A stretch of 64,000 nucleotides of DNA from PALSA-911 sp963743035 (GCA_963743035.1 CAVUOB010000007.1:1-64000), one strand, 5' to 3'; shown: positions 18,137 to 26,998, counted from the stretch's first letter. Made by a program: numbers and translations. The notes: a model not told the origin generated them from the sequence alone.

Positions 18137-19192
18137 TTATTCGTCCAGGCTGGCAATCAGCGCCTGCATATCGGCAGGGGCAGGGGTCTCGAACGACAGG
18201 GCGGCGCCGGTGCGCGGATGGGCGAATCCCAGCCGGGCCGCGTGCAGCGCCTGGCGCGGGAAATCCAGCAGGGCGGAGCGCGCCGGCTCCGGCACGCCCC
18301 GGGCTGCGGCCGGCATGCGGCGGAGATAGACGGGATCGCCGACGATCGGGTGGCCACGCGCCGCCATATGCACCCTTATCTGGTGCGTCCGCCCGGTCGA
18401 CAGCCGGCATTCCAGCAGCGCGACAGACGCATGCCAGGCGCGCAGCGTCCGGTAGTGGGTCAGTGCCGGCTTGCCGCCGCTGCGTACGATGGCCATGCGC
18501 TTGCGGTCCCGCGGATCGCGCCCGATGGCACCCTCGATATCTCCCGCGGCCGGGTCGGGCAGGCCCCAGCACAGCGCCAGATAGGCGCGGTCCAGGTCGC
18601 GCGCGGCGAATGCGGCGGAAAGCGTGGCCAGCGCCTGCTCGGTCTTGGCGATCACCATCACCCCGGACGTGTCCTTGTCCAGCCGGTGCACGATGCCCGG
18701 CCGGCGCTCGCCGCCAATGCCCGGCAGGGTGTCGCCGCAATGCGCCAGCAGCGCATTGACCAGCGTGCCGTCCTGGTTGCCCGGCGCCGGATGCACCACC
18801 AGGCCCGCCGGCTTGTCGAGCACGATCAGGTCGGCGTCCTCGTACAGGATGTCGAAGGCGATCGCCTGGGCGACCGGCTGCGCCGCCACCGGCGCCGGCG
18901 GATTGAGCCGGTAGACAGCCCCCGCGCGCACCGGCTCGGCCGGCTCGCGCAGCACGTGCTCGCCCCGCCGCACCCGGCCCTCATCGATCAGCGACTTGAC
19001 GCGGGAGCGCGACATCGTGCCGATGGCGTCCGCCAGGAACCGGTCCACCCGCAGTCCCGCCGATTCTGGCCCGGCCAGGACGGTGATCTCCGCCACCGGA
19101 TCTGCTTGCGCCGGATTCGTTTGCGCCGAATTCATTTGCGAAGGCTCGGCAGGCAAGTCTGGCAGGGGCGGGGGCGGTTTGATGTGGGGCAT
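18137..19192 (-). CDS. rluD: 23S rRNA pseudouridine synthase, RluD family
   Basis: A 351-aa enzyme with an N-terminal S4 RNA-binding domain (LRVDRFLADAIGTMSRSRVKSLIDEGRVRRG) and a RluA/RluD catalytic domain bearing the active Asp in GIVHRLDKDTSGVMVIAK. The C-terminal STGRTHQIRVHMAARGHPIVGDPVY motif is complete. It modifies uridines in helix 69 of 23S rRNA. The first 30 residues are proline-rich and poorly conserved, so a start at a later Met is possible. It is upstream of, and in the same direction as, rpoH, as in other Rhodospirillales. Confidence 0.92.
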   Translation of the reverse strand: MPHIKPPPPLPDLPAEPSQMNSAQTNPAQADPVAEITVLAGPESAGLRVDRFLADAIGTMSRSRVKSLIDEGRVRRGEHVLREPAEPVRAGAVYRLNPPAPVAAQPVAQAIAFDILYEDADLIVLDKPAGLVVHPAPGNQDGTLVNALLAHCGDTLPGIGGERRPGIVHRLDKDTSGVMVIAKTEQALATLSAAFAARDLDRAYLALCWGLPDPAAGDIEGAIGRDPRDRKRMAIVRSGGKPALTHYRTLRAWHASVALLECRLSTGRTHQIRVHMAARGHPIVGDPVYLRRMPAAARGVPEPARSALLDFPRQALHAARLGFAHPRTGAALSFETPAPADMQALIASLDE

Positions 19193-19312
19193 GGGCGCGG
19201 GTTAGCGCGGTTTGCCTGTCATGGGGAAGCAATCCCCGCGGCACGGGCCAGAATACGCGCCAGATATGCGCCAGAATATGCACCAGAAGTTATGCGGCAG
19301 AGAGAGGATTTC

Positions 19313-19594
19313 ATGCGGGCCTTGAAGATACTGACCATCGCGATGGCGGTGATGATCGTGGCCGGGATCGTGGTGGTGGGCATGACGATCCTGCACCGCC
19401 TGAACGGCCCCGCCGCCTCCCCGGCCTTCGCCGCCCAGGCCGTGCTCGATGAGCCCGCCGGCACGCGAATCGTGGGCATTGCCGGCCTGCAGGACCGACT
19501 CGCCGTCCAGCTCCAGGGCGGCGGCGCGGACCGCGTCCTGTTCCTGGACCCCCGCACCGGCCAGGTTCTCGGCCGCGCCGCGCTCGCCCGCTGA
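19313..19594 (+). CDS. Small single-pass membrane protein (DUF6476-like)
   Basis: A 93-aa protein starting MRALKILTIAMAVMIVAG: one N-terminal transmembrane helix (about residues 5-27), then a short periplasmic beta-rich domain with LDEPAGTRIVGIAGLQDRLAVQL and LDPRTGQVLGR, a WD/PQQ-like strand pair. It resembles the alphaproteobacterial DUF6476 family found beside rluD; function unknown. AGAGAGGA precedes the ATG. It is divergent from rluD. Confidence 0.7.
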   Translation: MRALKILTIAMAVMIVAGIVVVGMTILHRLNGPAASPAFAAQAVLDEPAGTRIVGIAGLQDRLAVQLQGGGADRVLFLDPRTGQVLGRAALAR

Positions 19595-19679
19595 GCCCCG
19601 CGAACGCGCATGGGCCATGGATCGGAAGGGCACTTGAACTTGTCCGCCCCCTGGCCTAGAACCCGTCGCCTTGGCCGAG

Positions 19680-19755
19680 GTCCCGTTCGTCTAGAGGCCC
19701 AGGACACCGCCCTCTCACGGCGGTAACAGGGGTTCGAATCCCCTACGGGACGCCA
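19680..19755 (+). tRNA. tRNA-Glu (CTC)
   Basis: The acceptor stem GTCCCGT pairs with ACGGGAC, the anticodon stem CCGCC/GGCGG encloses loop CTCTCAC with anticodon CTC, and the T arm GGGGTTCGAATCCCC is canonical. The 3' CCA is encoded (19,753-19,755). The last 17 bases are repeated at 28,883-28,899, marking the tRNA as an integration target that stays intact. Confidence 0.97.
19739..19755 (+). repeat. attL: 17-bp direct repeat at tRNA-Glu 3' end
   Basis: TCCCCTACGGGACGCCA, identical to 28,883-28,899. Flanking bases differ on both sides (A...G here, T...A there), so the identity is exactly 17 bp. Confidence 0.9.
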
Positions 19756-19841
19756 GCATTCCGTTAACCGTATGGTAACGCGGAAAAACAAGCGCTATTA
19801 GGCACTTACGCTCCTGCGGTGTCACAGGAGCGATGTAACAA

Positions 19842-21680
19842 GTGCGGCGAATGCAGAACGTAGACAAGCACCCCAAGACCGGCGTGTTTCGGGTTCGTGT
19901 GACCTTTCCGGCGCATCTTCACAAAATCCTTGGGGCAGGCAGTGCGACCCAAAGCCTAAAGACCAAAAACGCGACAGATGCCCGCCGTGCCGCGATTCCA
20001 GTGCTGAGTGCGTTCCAGCGGCGTATCAGCGAAGCGGAGAAAATCTACCAAGCCGAAAAAACCGGGGAGGTTGTGCAGCTTGAACTCACCCTCGACGCGG
20101 GCGTTCGGCTAATCGAGCAATGGCGCGACGCCTATCTGGCGAGACCAGCGGCGGTGCTGACCACCGGGCAAGGAACGGCGGGTGGTTATCTGGCTCTTGG
20201 CGACAGCGCCGAGGATGACTGGAAAATCCTAGGCGGCAACTCGGATTTGTTGGTCAAACTCTACTACAGCAACAAGCCGATTGACCAAGCGATCCTTAGT
20301 CGCACGCTGGACAGAATTCTCACCCCCGCCGGATACGTTCTCCCCGAGCGGCACCGAATGCGCGTCGTGTTAATCGGGGTATTGCGCAACGCCATCAACA
20401 CCATCCGCACCAGGGAGGATGCCTGGAAGAACAACGATTGGAGTAGTGACACGCTGCCGCCGGTGGCACCGCCGACCGCGACCGCCGTGATGCAAGCTGC
20501 GACACACCCGGAGCAGCAAGCCCCACAGGTCCCGACCGCGCCGGCGCACCGAGCGATCCGGCTGCGCCGATTGCTCGAAGTCCACGCGCAACGCAAGCAA
20601 TCGAAGTCGCGCGCCGAACAGGCACTGGCCGTAGAGCAACTCTGCGGCTTTGTGGGGCAGGCAGATCCGTTTGCCCATGAGATCACGTTCGAGCAGGCGG
20701 AGCAGTTTTACGAGACACTGCTGTGGCTGCCAAAAGCCATGACCGTCGCCATGCGCGGGCGCCCATTGGCTGAGGTTGCGGCTGACATGCGTTCGGGCAA
20801 GTTGGGTAGACCGCGTGCTGCGAGCGGCACGGCATCAAAAAAGATACAACTTCTCAGCGCCCTATTCACCTACGCCATCGACCGGAACCTCATGGCGGGC
20901 AAGAACCCCTTCGCACGTGTGGTCGGACCGAAGGACAGCAAACGTCAGACCAAGCGTCGCCCAATGTCTTCCGCTGACTTGAAGGCGATTTTCTCTGCGC
21001 CACTATTTGCAGGCTGTGCCAGCTATAAGGACTGGCAAGTCCCCGGCGATGTGCTGCTTGCCAACCATCGCTTTTGGGTGCCCTTGCTGGGGCTGGTCAC
21101 CGGCAGCCGCCTTGAGGAAATCGGCCAGTTGCTTGTCGTCGATGTGCGCAAGGATGACGATATTCTGTTCATGGATATCACCGAGGAAGGCGAGAGTGAT
21201 GAGCAGGTGAGCGTCGATGCCGACAAGTCCGTCAAGACGCCAACGAGTGTTCGTCGCGTGCCAATCCATCGGATCGCGCTCGATGCCGGGTTCGAGGAGT
21301 ATTGGTGCTGGGTCAAGGCAGAGGGACATCAGATGCTATTTCCCGAACTTCCCGCTAATGGGAAGCGCACGAAAGGAGTTTCTCGGTGGTTCAACCGGGA
21401 TTTTCGCGCAGCAGTCGGGATGACCGATCCAAGCAAGGTATTCCACAGTTTTCGCCACGGCTTCAAGGACAGGTGCCGTGCGGCGAAGCTGCGCCGCGAC
21501 CTGCATGATGCCTTGACCGGGCATTCATCAGGGACTGCGGGTGAGGCTTATGGCGATGGGTTGGCTCTGGACGATCTCAAAGAAGGGATCGACGCACTGA
21601 CCTTTCCAGGCTTCCCCGGCGTTCCGCCGCGCAAGGGTCCGTTCAGGCTGACGCCGGGCATCGGCGTGGAGATGGTCTGA
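19842..21680 (+). CDS. Tyrosine-type site-specific integrase
   Basis: A 612-aa phage/ICE-type integrase. The N-terminus (VFRVRVTFPAHLHKILG, then SLKTKNATDARR) resembles the DUF6538 domain, followed by a SAM-like core-binding segment near residues 230-350. The catalytic half shows Arg I in GSRLEEIGQL, His-x-x-Arg in FHSFRHGFKDR, the later His in LTGHSS and the nucleophile Tyr in AGEAYGDG. It lies 87 bp from the tRNA and points into the island, the standard arrangement. GTG 19,842 has AGGAG 11 nt upstream; ATG 19,851 is possible. Expected to catalyse integration and excision at the 17-bp att sequences. Confidence 0.92.
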   Translation: MRRMQNVDKHPKTGVFRVRVTFPAHLHKILGAGSATQSLKTKNATDARRAAIPVLSAFQRRISEAEKIYQAEKTGEVVQLELTLDAGVRLIEQWRDAYLARPAAVLTTGQGTAGGYLALGDSAEDDWKILGGNSDLLVKLYYSNKPIDQAILSRTLDRILTPAGYVLPERHRMRVVLIGVLRNAINTIRTREDAWKNNDWSSDTLPPVAPPTATAVMQAATHPEQQAPQVPTAPAHRAIRLRRLLEVHAQRKQSKSRAEQALAVEQLCGFVGQADPFAHEITFEQAEQFYETLLWLPKAMTVAMRGRPLAEVAADMRSGKLGRPRAASGTASKKIQLLSALFTYAIDRNLMAGKNPFARVVGPKDSKRQTKRRPMSSADLKAIFSAPLFAGCASYKDWQVPGDVLLANHRFWVPLLGLVTGSRLEEIGQLLVVDVRKDDDILFMDITEEGESDEQVSVDADKSVKTPTSVRRVPIHRIALDAGFEEYWCWVKAEGHQMLFPELPANGKRTKGVSRWFNRDFRAAVGMTDPSKVFHSFRHGFKDRCRAAKLRRDLHDALTGHSSGTAGEAYGDGLALDDLKEGIDALTFPGFPGVPPRKGPFRLTPGIGVEMV

Positions 21681-21819
21681 CGATCTTCCAAACCCGTCAC
21701 TTGCAAGGCGCAATCGTGGTACGCTCCCCGTGCAACAAACCAAAAAACGGCGATTGGCATCAGCAGGCAACGATACCTCGCACGAAGATGAACACTGACG
21801 TGCCAGGATCGGCCCCGTT

Positions 21820-22131
21820 ATGATCCAAAGGCGAACGTGCGCGGAAATTTTAGGAAAGACAGTTATGCCAGTAGCCATTTTGATTGTTCTGGGCATCCTC
21901 GCCTATGTCGGTTATCAGTTTAGCCCCGTTCCTCAGTGCCTACACATAGCCAAGATTTTGGACGACGTTGGCGACAACACGGCATTTGCCATGAACTGGG
22001 GTTTCAGCGACAAGGTTGCTTGCGTCTTTGCGTCCGAAGGCCAGCGGCAAACGTGGCTGACCAGCGCCGAAGTTTTCCGCTTTAATGCGTTCCAACTCAA
22101 CCAGACCATGCGCCCGACCTCAGGGCGATAG
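21820..22131 (+). CDS. Small membrane-anchored protein of the island, unknown
   Basis: A 103-aa protein with one hydrophobic helix (PVAILIVLGILAYVGYQF) and a soluble tail containing two cysteines. No family recognised. The start could also be the internal ATG at 21,865, which would put the helix at the very N-terminus. It is followed 17 bp later by another membrane protein, so the two may be one unit. Confidence 0.45.
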   Translation: MIQRRTCAEILGKTVMPVAILIVLGILAYVGYQFSPVPQCLHIAKILDDVGDNTAFAMNWGFSDKVACVFASEGQRQTWLTSAEVFRFNAFQLNQTMRPTSGR

Positions 22132-22148
22132 GTGGCGGACGCAAGGTG

Positions 22149-22538
22149 ATGAGCCTGGGAAATTTCAAGTTGACGCAAAAGGTTGCATTGTTGGCCTGCC
22201 TGATGGCTGTCCTGATATCGCTAGTTGTTGCGGTGCTCTCATTCTGGGCATTTCCAAAATGCACAGGAAAATGCTTCTGCACGCTGGGAATAATGATGAC
22301 GTTAGCAGGGATTTTTTCGCTAGATATAGCGGGGCTTTTTGACAGGCTCGCAGCCACGTATGGGGACGAAACCAAATATCCGTATGGTCCGCCATCTCAT
22401 ATCACAAGAGAACTAATCACTATCCCGGACTCTCCTATTTTGTCGAGTTTATATGACGTTCTGTTTTTCAAATCGTCTACGGGATTTTACTTCATCGCGG
22501 GCGGCACATTCATTCAGGCAATTGCTGTTTGGCTCTAG
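22149..22538 (+). CDS. Small multi-pass membrane protein of the island, unknown
   Basis: A 129-aa protein with hydrophobic segments at about residues 12-37, 45-65 and 108-128, and a short CTGKCFC cysteine cluster between the first two. The soluble loop (about 66-105) carries PYGPPSHITRELI. No homologous family recognised. ATG 22,149 is preferred over GTG 22,146. Location between integrase and recombinase genes suggests island cargo, possibly a maintenance or defence function, but nothing in the sequence proves this. Confidence 0.5.
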   Translation: MSLGNFKLTQKVALLACLMAVLISLVVAVLSFWAFPKCTGKCFCTLGIMMTLAGIFSLDIAGLFDRLAATYGDETKYPYGPPSHITRELITIPDSPILSSLYDVLFFKSSTGFYFIAGGTFIQAIAVWL

Positions 22539-22859
22539 AACAGTCCAACCCTGGAGTTTGCCCACCAATACGCTGCCCCCGACTAAATCCGTGTAAAATC
22601 GCGCCCAACTCCGACACTACGCCTAGTGTCGCTACTGCGTTGATATCCTTTTAGAATATCGAAATTGAAGGGGGCATTTTTCGCGTCCAACCGCGACCCT
22701 ACCTCGATGGCAAATTCACAAAGGAAATCAATGAAATGCTACTATCATTGGGGCACGAAGTCGGGCCTGCTTTCACAAGCATAACAGATGCCGGCATGAA
22801 TGTCCGCCGGGATTCCTCTGCCGGACCGCCGGTAAGCCCGAAACACGGTCCCAAGCTGA
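22539..22859. other. Intergenic region with one inverted repeat
   Basis: No credible gene in these 321 bp. CGACACTA, loop CGCC, TAGTGTCG (22,612-22,631) forms a perfect 8-bp hairpin lying between convergent transcription units; it may be a terminator, although no T run follows directly. Confidence 0.5.
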
Positions 22860-23857
22860 TCACAGTCCCACGTGGGCAGAAGCGTTGGAGTGGAACAGGT
22901 CGCCGTCGCGGATATAGCGCCGTAGCACCGTCATGGAGCGGTGCCGCGTTTGCCGTGCGATGGTTCGTTCATCGACGCCACGACCGGCGGCTGTGGTTGC
23001 AAGACCAGCGCGCAAACTGTGCCCGCTAATCGCTTCCGGGCTAATCCCAGCAGTTTGGGCACGACGTTTGAGGATGAGCGAGACGGCATTGTCGGACAGG
23101 CTGTTGCCAAGCGACCATGCCTGTTGACGCTGCGGAATACCCGACCGGTGGTGTCAAGGCGGGCGAGCCACAATTCCAAAGCTGCTACCGGACAGGTTTC
23201 TGAAGCCGTGCGCACAATGCCGACGATCTGCCCATCACCGGTCTGATCGGTTTTGCTCCGGGTAATCATGATCCGAGCGCCGGCAGCTTCAATCCTGATG
23301 TCTGCCACGTCCAGCATCATCAGTTCAGACCGGCGTAGCGCCGATGCGAACCCCACCAGTATCAACGCCCGGTCTCGGCAGCCGATAGCAGTATCGTCAC
23401 AGGTTGCGATCATAGCGCGGACGACATCGATGGTGGCTGGCGTCGCGCGCCGCTGTGGTCGTCCGTGCTCGCGGCGGATGCCTGCTAGCACGTCGCGAAC
23501 TGCTGGGTGCCGCGTATCGAGATCAAGCCCAATCAGGCGATGCGCCTTGGCAATCGCGCTGATGCGCCGGGCAAGCGTGATCGGCGATAGACGCTCGGCA
23601 CTGTCCGCCAGATAGGCTCCAATGGTGGGCGGTTCGGCTGGTAGCGCAACAAGTCCTGCGTTGCGGCACCAGCCGTCAAAATCCGACCAATCCGAGCGAT
23701 ACGCTCGGCGGGTACTGGCAGAGGATGCTGCGCGTGCATAGCCAGCCGCCTGAGCGGCGATCTGGGTCAGCCGGGGGCGCTCGGGCACCGGGACGATAGT
23801 GTCGGGCGTGATTGGCGTCATATGGCGCTCTGACTGGTGATAATGTTCTATTATCAC
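22860..23857 (-). pseudogene. XerC/D-like tyrosine recombinase, frameshifted
   Basis: A roughly 320-aa recombinase. The N-terminal SAM-like domain (ASTRRAYRSDWSDFDGWC) and Arg I (ASALRRSELMMLDVADI) are in one frame, which then runs into a nonsense tail. At about 23,115-23,116 one base is missing, probably a G of a GGG run; the next frame restores SLGNSLSDNAVSLILKRR, His-x-x-Arg in GHSLRAG, His in TRHRS and the Tyr in LRRYIRD, ending at TGA 22,860. All catalytic residues are therefore encoded. It may be a sequence error or a real inactivation. Translation starts at 23,857 or, more likely, at ATG 23,821, just after the 15-5-15 palindrome. Confidence 0.75.
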
Positions 23858-25076
23858 CAGTCAGAAAACAGGTCAAAAGAGCATTTGCAGCAGCCCAGCT
23901 CACCGGATCGAGGTTCTGAATTGAGGTTATGACCCGCTCGCTATTCCGCCGTCCTGGTATTGGCTCAACCGCGTCATTGGGACGCAGGTTGGCCAATGGT
24001 TCGCCAGCAGACTGTAGACCAGGCTGGCTGCCAGTAGAGAAGGGGTGCGGAACTCTGTCACCAGTCGTCTCTAAAGACCGCAAATACGACAGCATTCCGT
24101 CCTGGTTATTTGGCGAGAGGACTTCGACCTTGTCTCGGATTGAAGGTCGCCTCATGCCTATCGAAAAGCGAAACCATTGAAATCCGCGCCCCTGTTTTGG
24201 GTACCAATCAACGAGGTTCGCGATCTCTTCTCGATCTAGTGCCTCACGTTGACCACCACCTACTTCCCGGCTCAGGCGGAATTTATGGCAATACATGGTG
24301 ATATCTCGAAGGCTATTCCTAAGCGATTTTCTATTCCATGACCGTTTCGCATCGACCTGTTTATCAACCGGGAATTGCTCCCTGAGCAGGTCAACGACCT
24401 CTTCTGGATTGATCACTCCACAATCCACAATTGCATGCCAGTGCATTAGATACACTGCCTCGCCAAAATCGTTGGCTTCAAAACCGAGAGCCAGCAAGGT
24501 TGCCTGCGTCGAAGGTCCCAGCAGAGCCAGGTCGTTATCCCGGTGGACCTCTATCTCCCGCCATCCATGAATGCGGACAGACCGCCAGCGAGAATCAGCC
24601 CGGATCAATTTGTTAAATCGATGCCGCAGCGCGCGATGAGCCTGCATCATAATTTTCGTCACCGTCGAGAGATCGTTTGTCAATCCAACGAGAATAGTTG
24701 CGAAGCGCAATCGCTCCCTGGGAACCTGACCAAAAGAAGGGAGGACCACCTTTCTGAAATGCTTCCTGCCTTCGCGTTTGGCGCATTGTGGACAGGGTGG
24801 GCGATTGCATGCGAACTGACCACCGTTTGGGCATGCATCGCCGCACCGCAGAACCCGCTCCCGTAGTTTCGAACTTGGCAGCGCGAGGAGGTGTCGCAGA
24901 CGCATGGAGTGGTCATCGAGGCGTCCTTCAACCAGCGCGTCCTGGAGACGCTCCATGGGCGAAGGTTTGCGGCGACGGGGAGCCGCAAAGGTGGCTTCTT
25001 TGAGTTCAGTCTTAGACGTTGAGGTGATAATGGTCGGTCGCGGCGGAGTGGGTTGAGTTGGGAGGGGTGGTATCAT
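23676..25076 (-). CDS. Probable HUH-type (rolling-circle) replication protein
   Basis: A 466-aa protein. It has a Cys-rich segment (CGDACPNGGQFACNRPPCPQC, about residues 78-98) resembling zinc-binding Rep N-termini, then YLMHWHAIVDCG (His-x-His, the HUH metal motif) and, further on, LRDITMYCHKF with a Tyr and Lys spaced as in Rep motif 3. These point to a single-strand-nicking replication initiator. The last 50 residues read through the palindrome and into the start of the recombinase gene in another frame, so the natural end may be earlier, or the genes truly overlap. Three iteron-like repeats cover its start codon. The HUH assignment rests on short motifs. Confidence 0.6.
   Translation of the reverse strand: MIPPLPTQPTPPRPTIITSTSKTELKEATFAAPRRRKPSPMERLQDALVEGRLDDHSMRLRHLLALPSSKLRERVLRCGDACPNGGQFACNRPPCPQCAKREGRKHFRKVVLPSFGQVPRERLRFATILVGLTNDLSTVTKIMMQAHRALRHRFNKLIRADSRWRSVRIHGWREIEVHRDNDLALLGPSTQATLLALGFEANDFGEAVYLMHWHAIVDCGVINPEEVVDLLREQFPVDKQVDAKRSWNRKSLRNSLRDITMYCHKFRLSREVGGGQREALDREEIANLVDWYPKQGRGFQWFRFSIGMRRPSIRDKVEVLSPNNQDGMLSYLRSLETTGDRVPHPFSTGSQPGLQSAGEPLANLRPNDAVEPIPGRRNSERVITSIQNLDPVSWAAANALLTCFLTGDNRTLSPVRAPYDANHARHYRPGARAPPADPDRRSGGWLCTRSILCQYPPSVSLGLVGF
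23830..23864. repeat. Perfect 15-5-15 palindrome at the rep/recombinase junction
   Basis: CTGACTGGTGATAAT, spacer GTTCT, then the exact reverse complement ATTATCACCAGTCAG. It lies 9 bp upstream of the recombinase ATG 23,821. The size and layout resemble tyrosine-recombinase core sites (two inverted arms around a short spacer) or a dimeric operator. GGTGATAATG from its left half recurs at 25,023-25,032 inside the rep gene. Confidence 0.9.
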
Positions 25077-25118
25077 AATGGGAGAGGCGGAATCATAACA
25101 TAAGAGATGGTATCATAA
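25069..25118. repeat. Three iteron-like direct repeats, 20-bp period
   Basis: GGTATCATAA at 25,069, GGAATCATAA at 25,089 and GGTATCATAA at 25,109: same orientation, exact 20-bp spacing (about two helical turns). On the minus strand each reads TTATGAT(A/T)CC; the first overlaps the ATG of the Rep-like gene. This is the pattern of Rep-binding iterons or of a repressor array controlling rep. An AT-rich stretch with a T6 run follows at 25,130-25,245, as at many origins. Confidence 0.75.
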
Positions 25119-25841
25119 CAGGATCCGATCCAAAAGGGCAGGCAAAATACCCACTCGAATTAGTTTATCATCCGAGACCGCTTGACCGGTATTTTTTCGA
25201 AAACAATCAACCCGGTTCTCCAGATGACATCCAATTTTGTTGTGCTAAAGCCACGAATTTGGCATAAATATCAGTGTGTTATAGTTATATGCTGAGGCCT
25301 GTGCGCGGATCGCTTGATCAGATGCGATCCGATCTGGTTTCATTGCCGCCAGCAATTGTGTGGGCGCGATGATGGCACGGTGTCGGATCGGACAGGAACG
25401 GCTCACCGTTGATAGTCTGGTCTCTCGCAGCGGCACGTCATTGGATGAAATTTTCGCCCTGGTGGCCTGACGGCGACCGAAGGGCGGGTTGGTAAGGATC
25501 ACGTCCCAGCGGCGGCCGGGATCGGCGGCGAGTGGATCAAAGCGATGGATCGGGGTTTGCGCCCCCGGTTCCCAGGCCGCGCAGATACAAATTCATGGCC
25601 GCCAGTCGGGCCACGTCGGGCACGATATCGTAGCCGGTGAAGCTGGCTTCACGCATCCGCCGGTCGGTAGCGGGATCGCGGGCCTTTGTGTTCTGGCGCT
25701 TACAGTCGTAGGCCGATAGCAGAAAGCCGCCGGTGCCGCAGGCAGGGTCGCACACGGTCTGGCCGGGTCTTGGGTCCACCACATCCACGCAGGCGGCGAT
25801 GACCGGGCGCGGGGTGAAGTATTGCCCGGCGCCGGTTTATA

Positions 25842-26998
25842 CCAAGACTCTGAGATCAGAACCCATGCGCCCAATCTCGGAGGCCGATAGACATTATCCG
25901 CCAGGGCTGGCTGACGAGTTTGTTCCATGCATCGCAGCAGTGATCGACAATGTCGCGTTGGGTGCGGAAGACACGGTTGGATAGCCAGTCGTCGCGCATA
26001 AATTGCCAAACGTTCTCGGCGGCGTTGAGCTCGGGGCATTTCGGGGGCAGCGGGACGAGCGTTATGTTCGGTGGCACGACGAGCTTGTCGGAAAGGTGCC
26101 ATCCAGCTTGATCGAGCAGGAGCACGGCATGCGCGCCTGGCGCGACTTCAGTTGCCAGCTCTGCCAAGTGCAGGTTCATCGCTGCTGTATTGCATCGCGG
26201 CAGGACGAGAGCCGCACCTTTGCCTTGCTGGGGGCAGATCGCACCGAAGATATAGGTCGAGGCGGTGCGCTGGTCCTTCGGCGCCACAGGCCGCGTGCCG
26301 CGCTTGGCCCATCTGCGCGTGATCTTGTTCTTCTGCCCGATCCTGGCTTCGTCGCCGAACCAAACCTCTATTGCGGACAGAGCGACGCCCTGGGTCCGCG
26401 CGACTTCGTCCAGGACGGCAGGGAACTTTTTTTGAAATTCTCGATGGCGCCCTCGGCCTGAGCGTGATGGCGCGGACGGGCGGAGAGCTTGCGGTAGCCC
26501 ATGCCACGCAACTCACGGCTCAACGTCTGCTTGGCGATGCTGACGCGGAACTCCTCCCACATCCATTGGCAAAGATCGATAACCCGCCAACGCACGACGC
26601 CATGCACCGCCGGGATCGGGCCGGTTTCGATCATCCTTGCCAGCGCCGTCCGGTGTGCGTCATTCAGCCGCGACGGTTGGCCGGGCGGCTTGCGGTCGAT
26701 CAGGCCGTCGGGGCCCAAAGCATTGAACTTCACCACCCAGTCCCGGACGATCTGGAGCGTCACTCCGCCGAGCGTCGCGGCCTCGGTCCGCTTGGCACCA
26801 TCGTAGACTGCCGCCAATGCCAACAAACGGCGTGCCTGCCCAGCGTGCTTCGTCTTCCGAGCCGCTGATCGCAAGCGCTGCGCATCAAAATCAGCCCGCA
26901 AAGGGATCGGCATGGCGAACCTCCATCGTTCGCCTTGGTTGAATCAGATCGCGACCGTGTCGCGCAAGCCCAATGGAGTCACGGCATCAGAGTTTTGG
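25842..26998 (-). mobile_element. IS630-family insertion sequence
   Basis: Length 1,157 bp, flanked by TA on both sides (25,840-25,841 and 26,999-27,000), the target duplication of this family. The ends are inverted repeats: CCAAGACTCTGA at the left and CCAAAACTCTGA (read from the right), 11 of 12 identical. It carries one transposase read in two frames. It sits inside hsdM. Confidence 0.88.
25856..26913 (-). CDS. IS630-family transposase, probably made by -1 frameshifting
   Basis: The first frame starts at 26,913 (helix-turn-helix region GAKRTEAATLGGVTLQIVRDWVV) and ends at 26,368. The second runs from before 26,287 to 25,856. They are joined at an A7 run (26,427-26,433, TTCAAAAAAAG on the coding strand); a -1 slip there gives a continuous 352-aa protein with the DDE triad: Asp in WFGDEARIGQK, Asp in LLLDQAGWH and Glu in LNAAENVWQF. 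Both frames stay well conserved, which fits programmed frameshifting known in several IS630 members. The alternative is a homopolymer sequencing error. Confidence 0.85.

Noticed and set aside
22736..23029. 97-aa plus-strand frame opposite the recombinase C-terminus
   Set aside because: The minus strand there encodes conserved catalytic motifs of a tyrosine recombinase.
25593..26102. 169-aa minus-strand frame across the IS630/hsdM boundary
   Set aside because: It joins unrelated segments across the insertion end and has no motif of its own.
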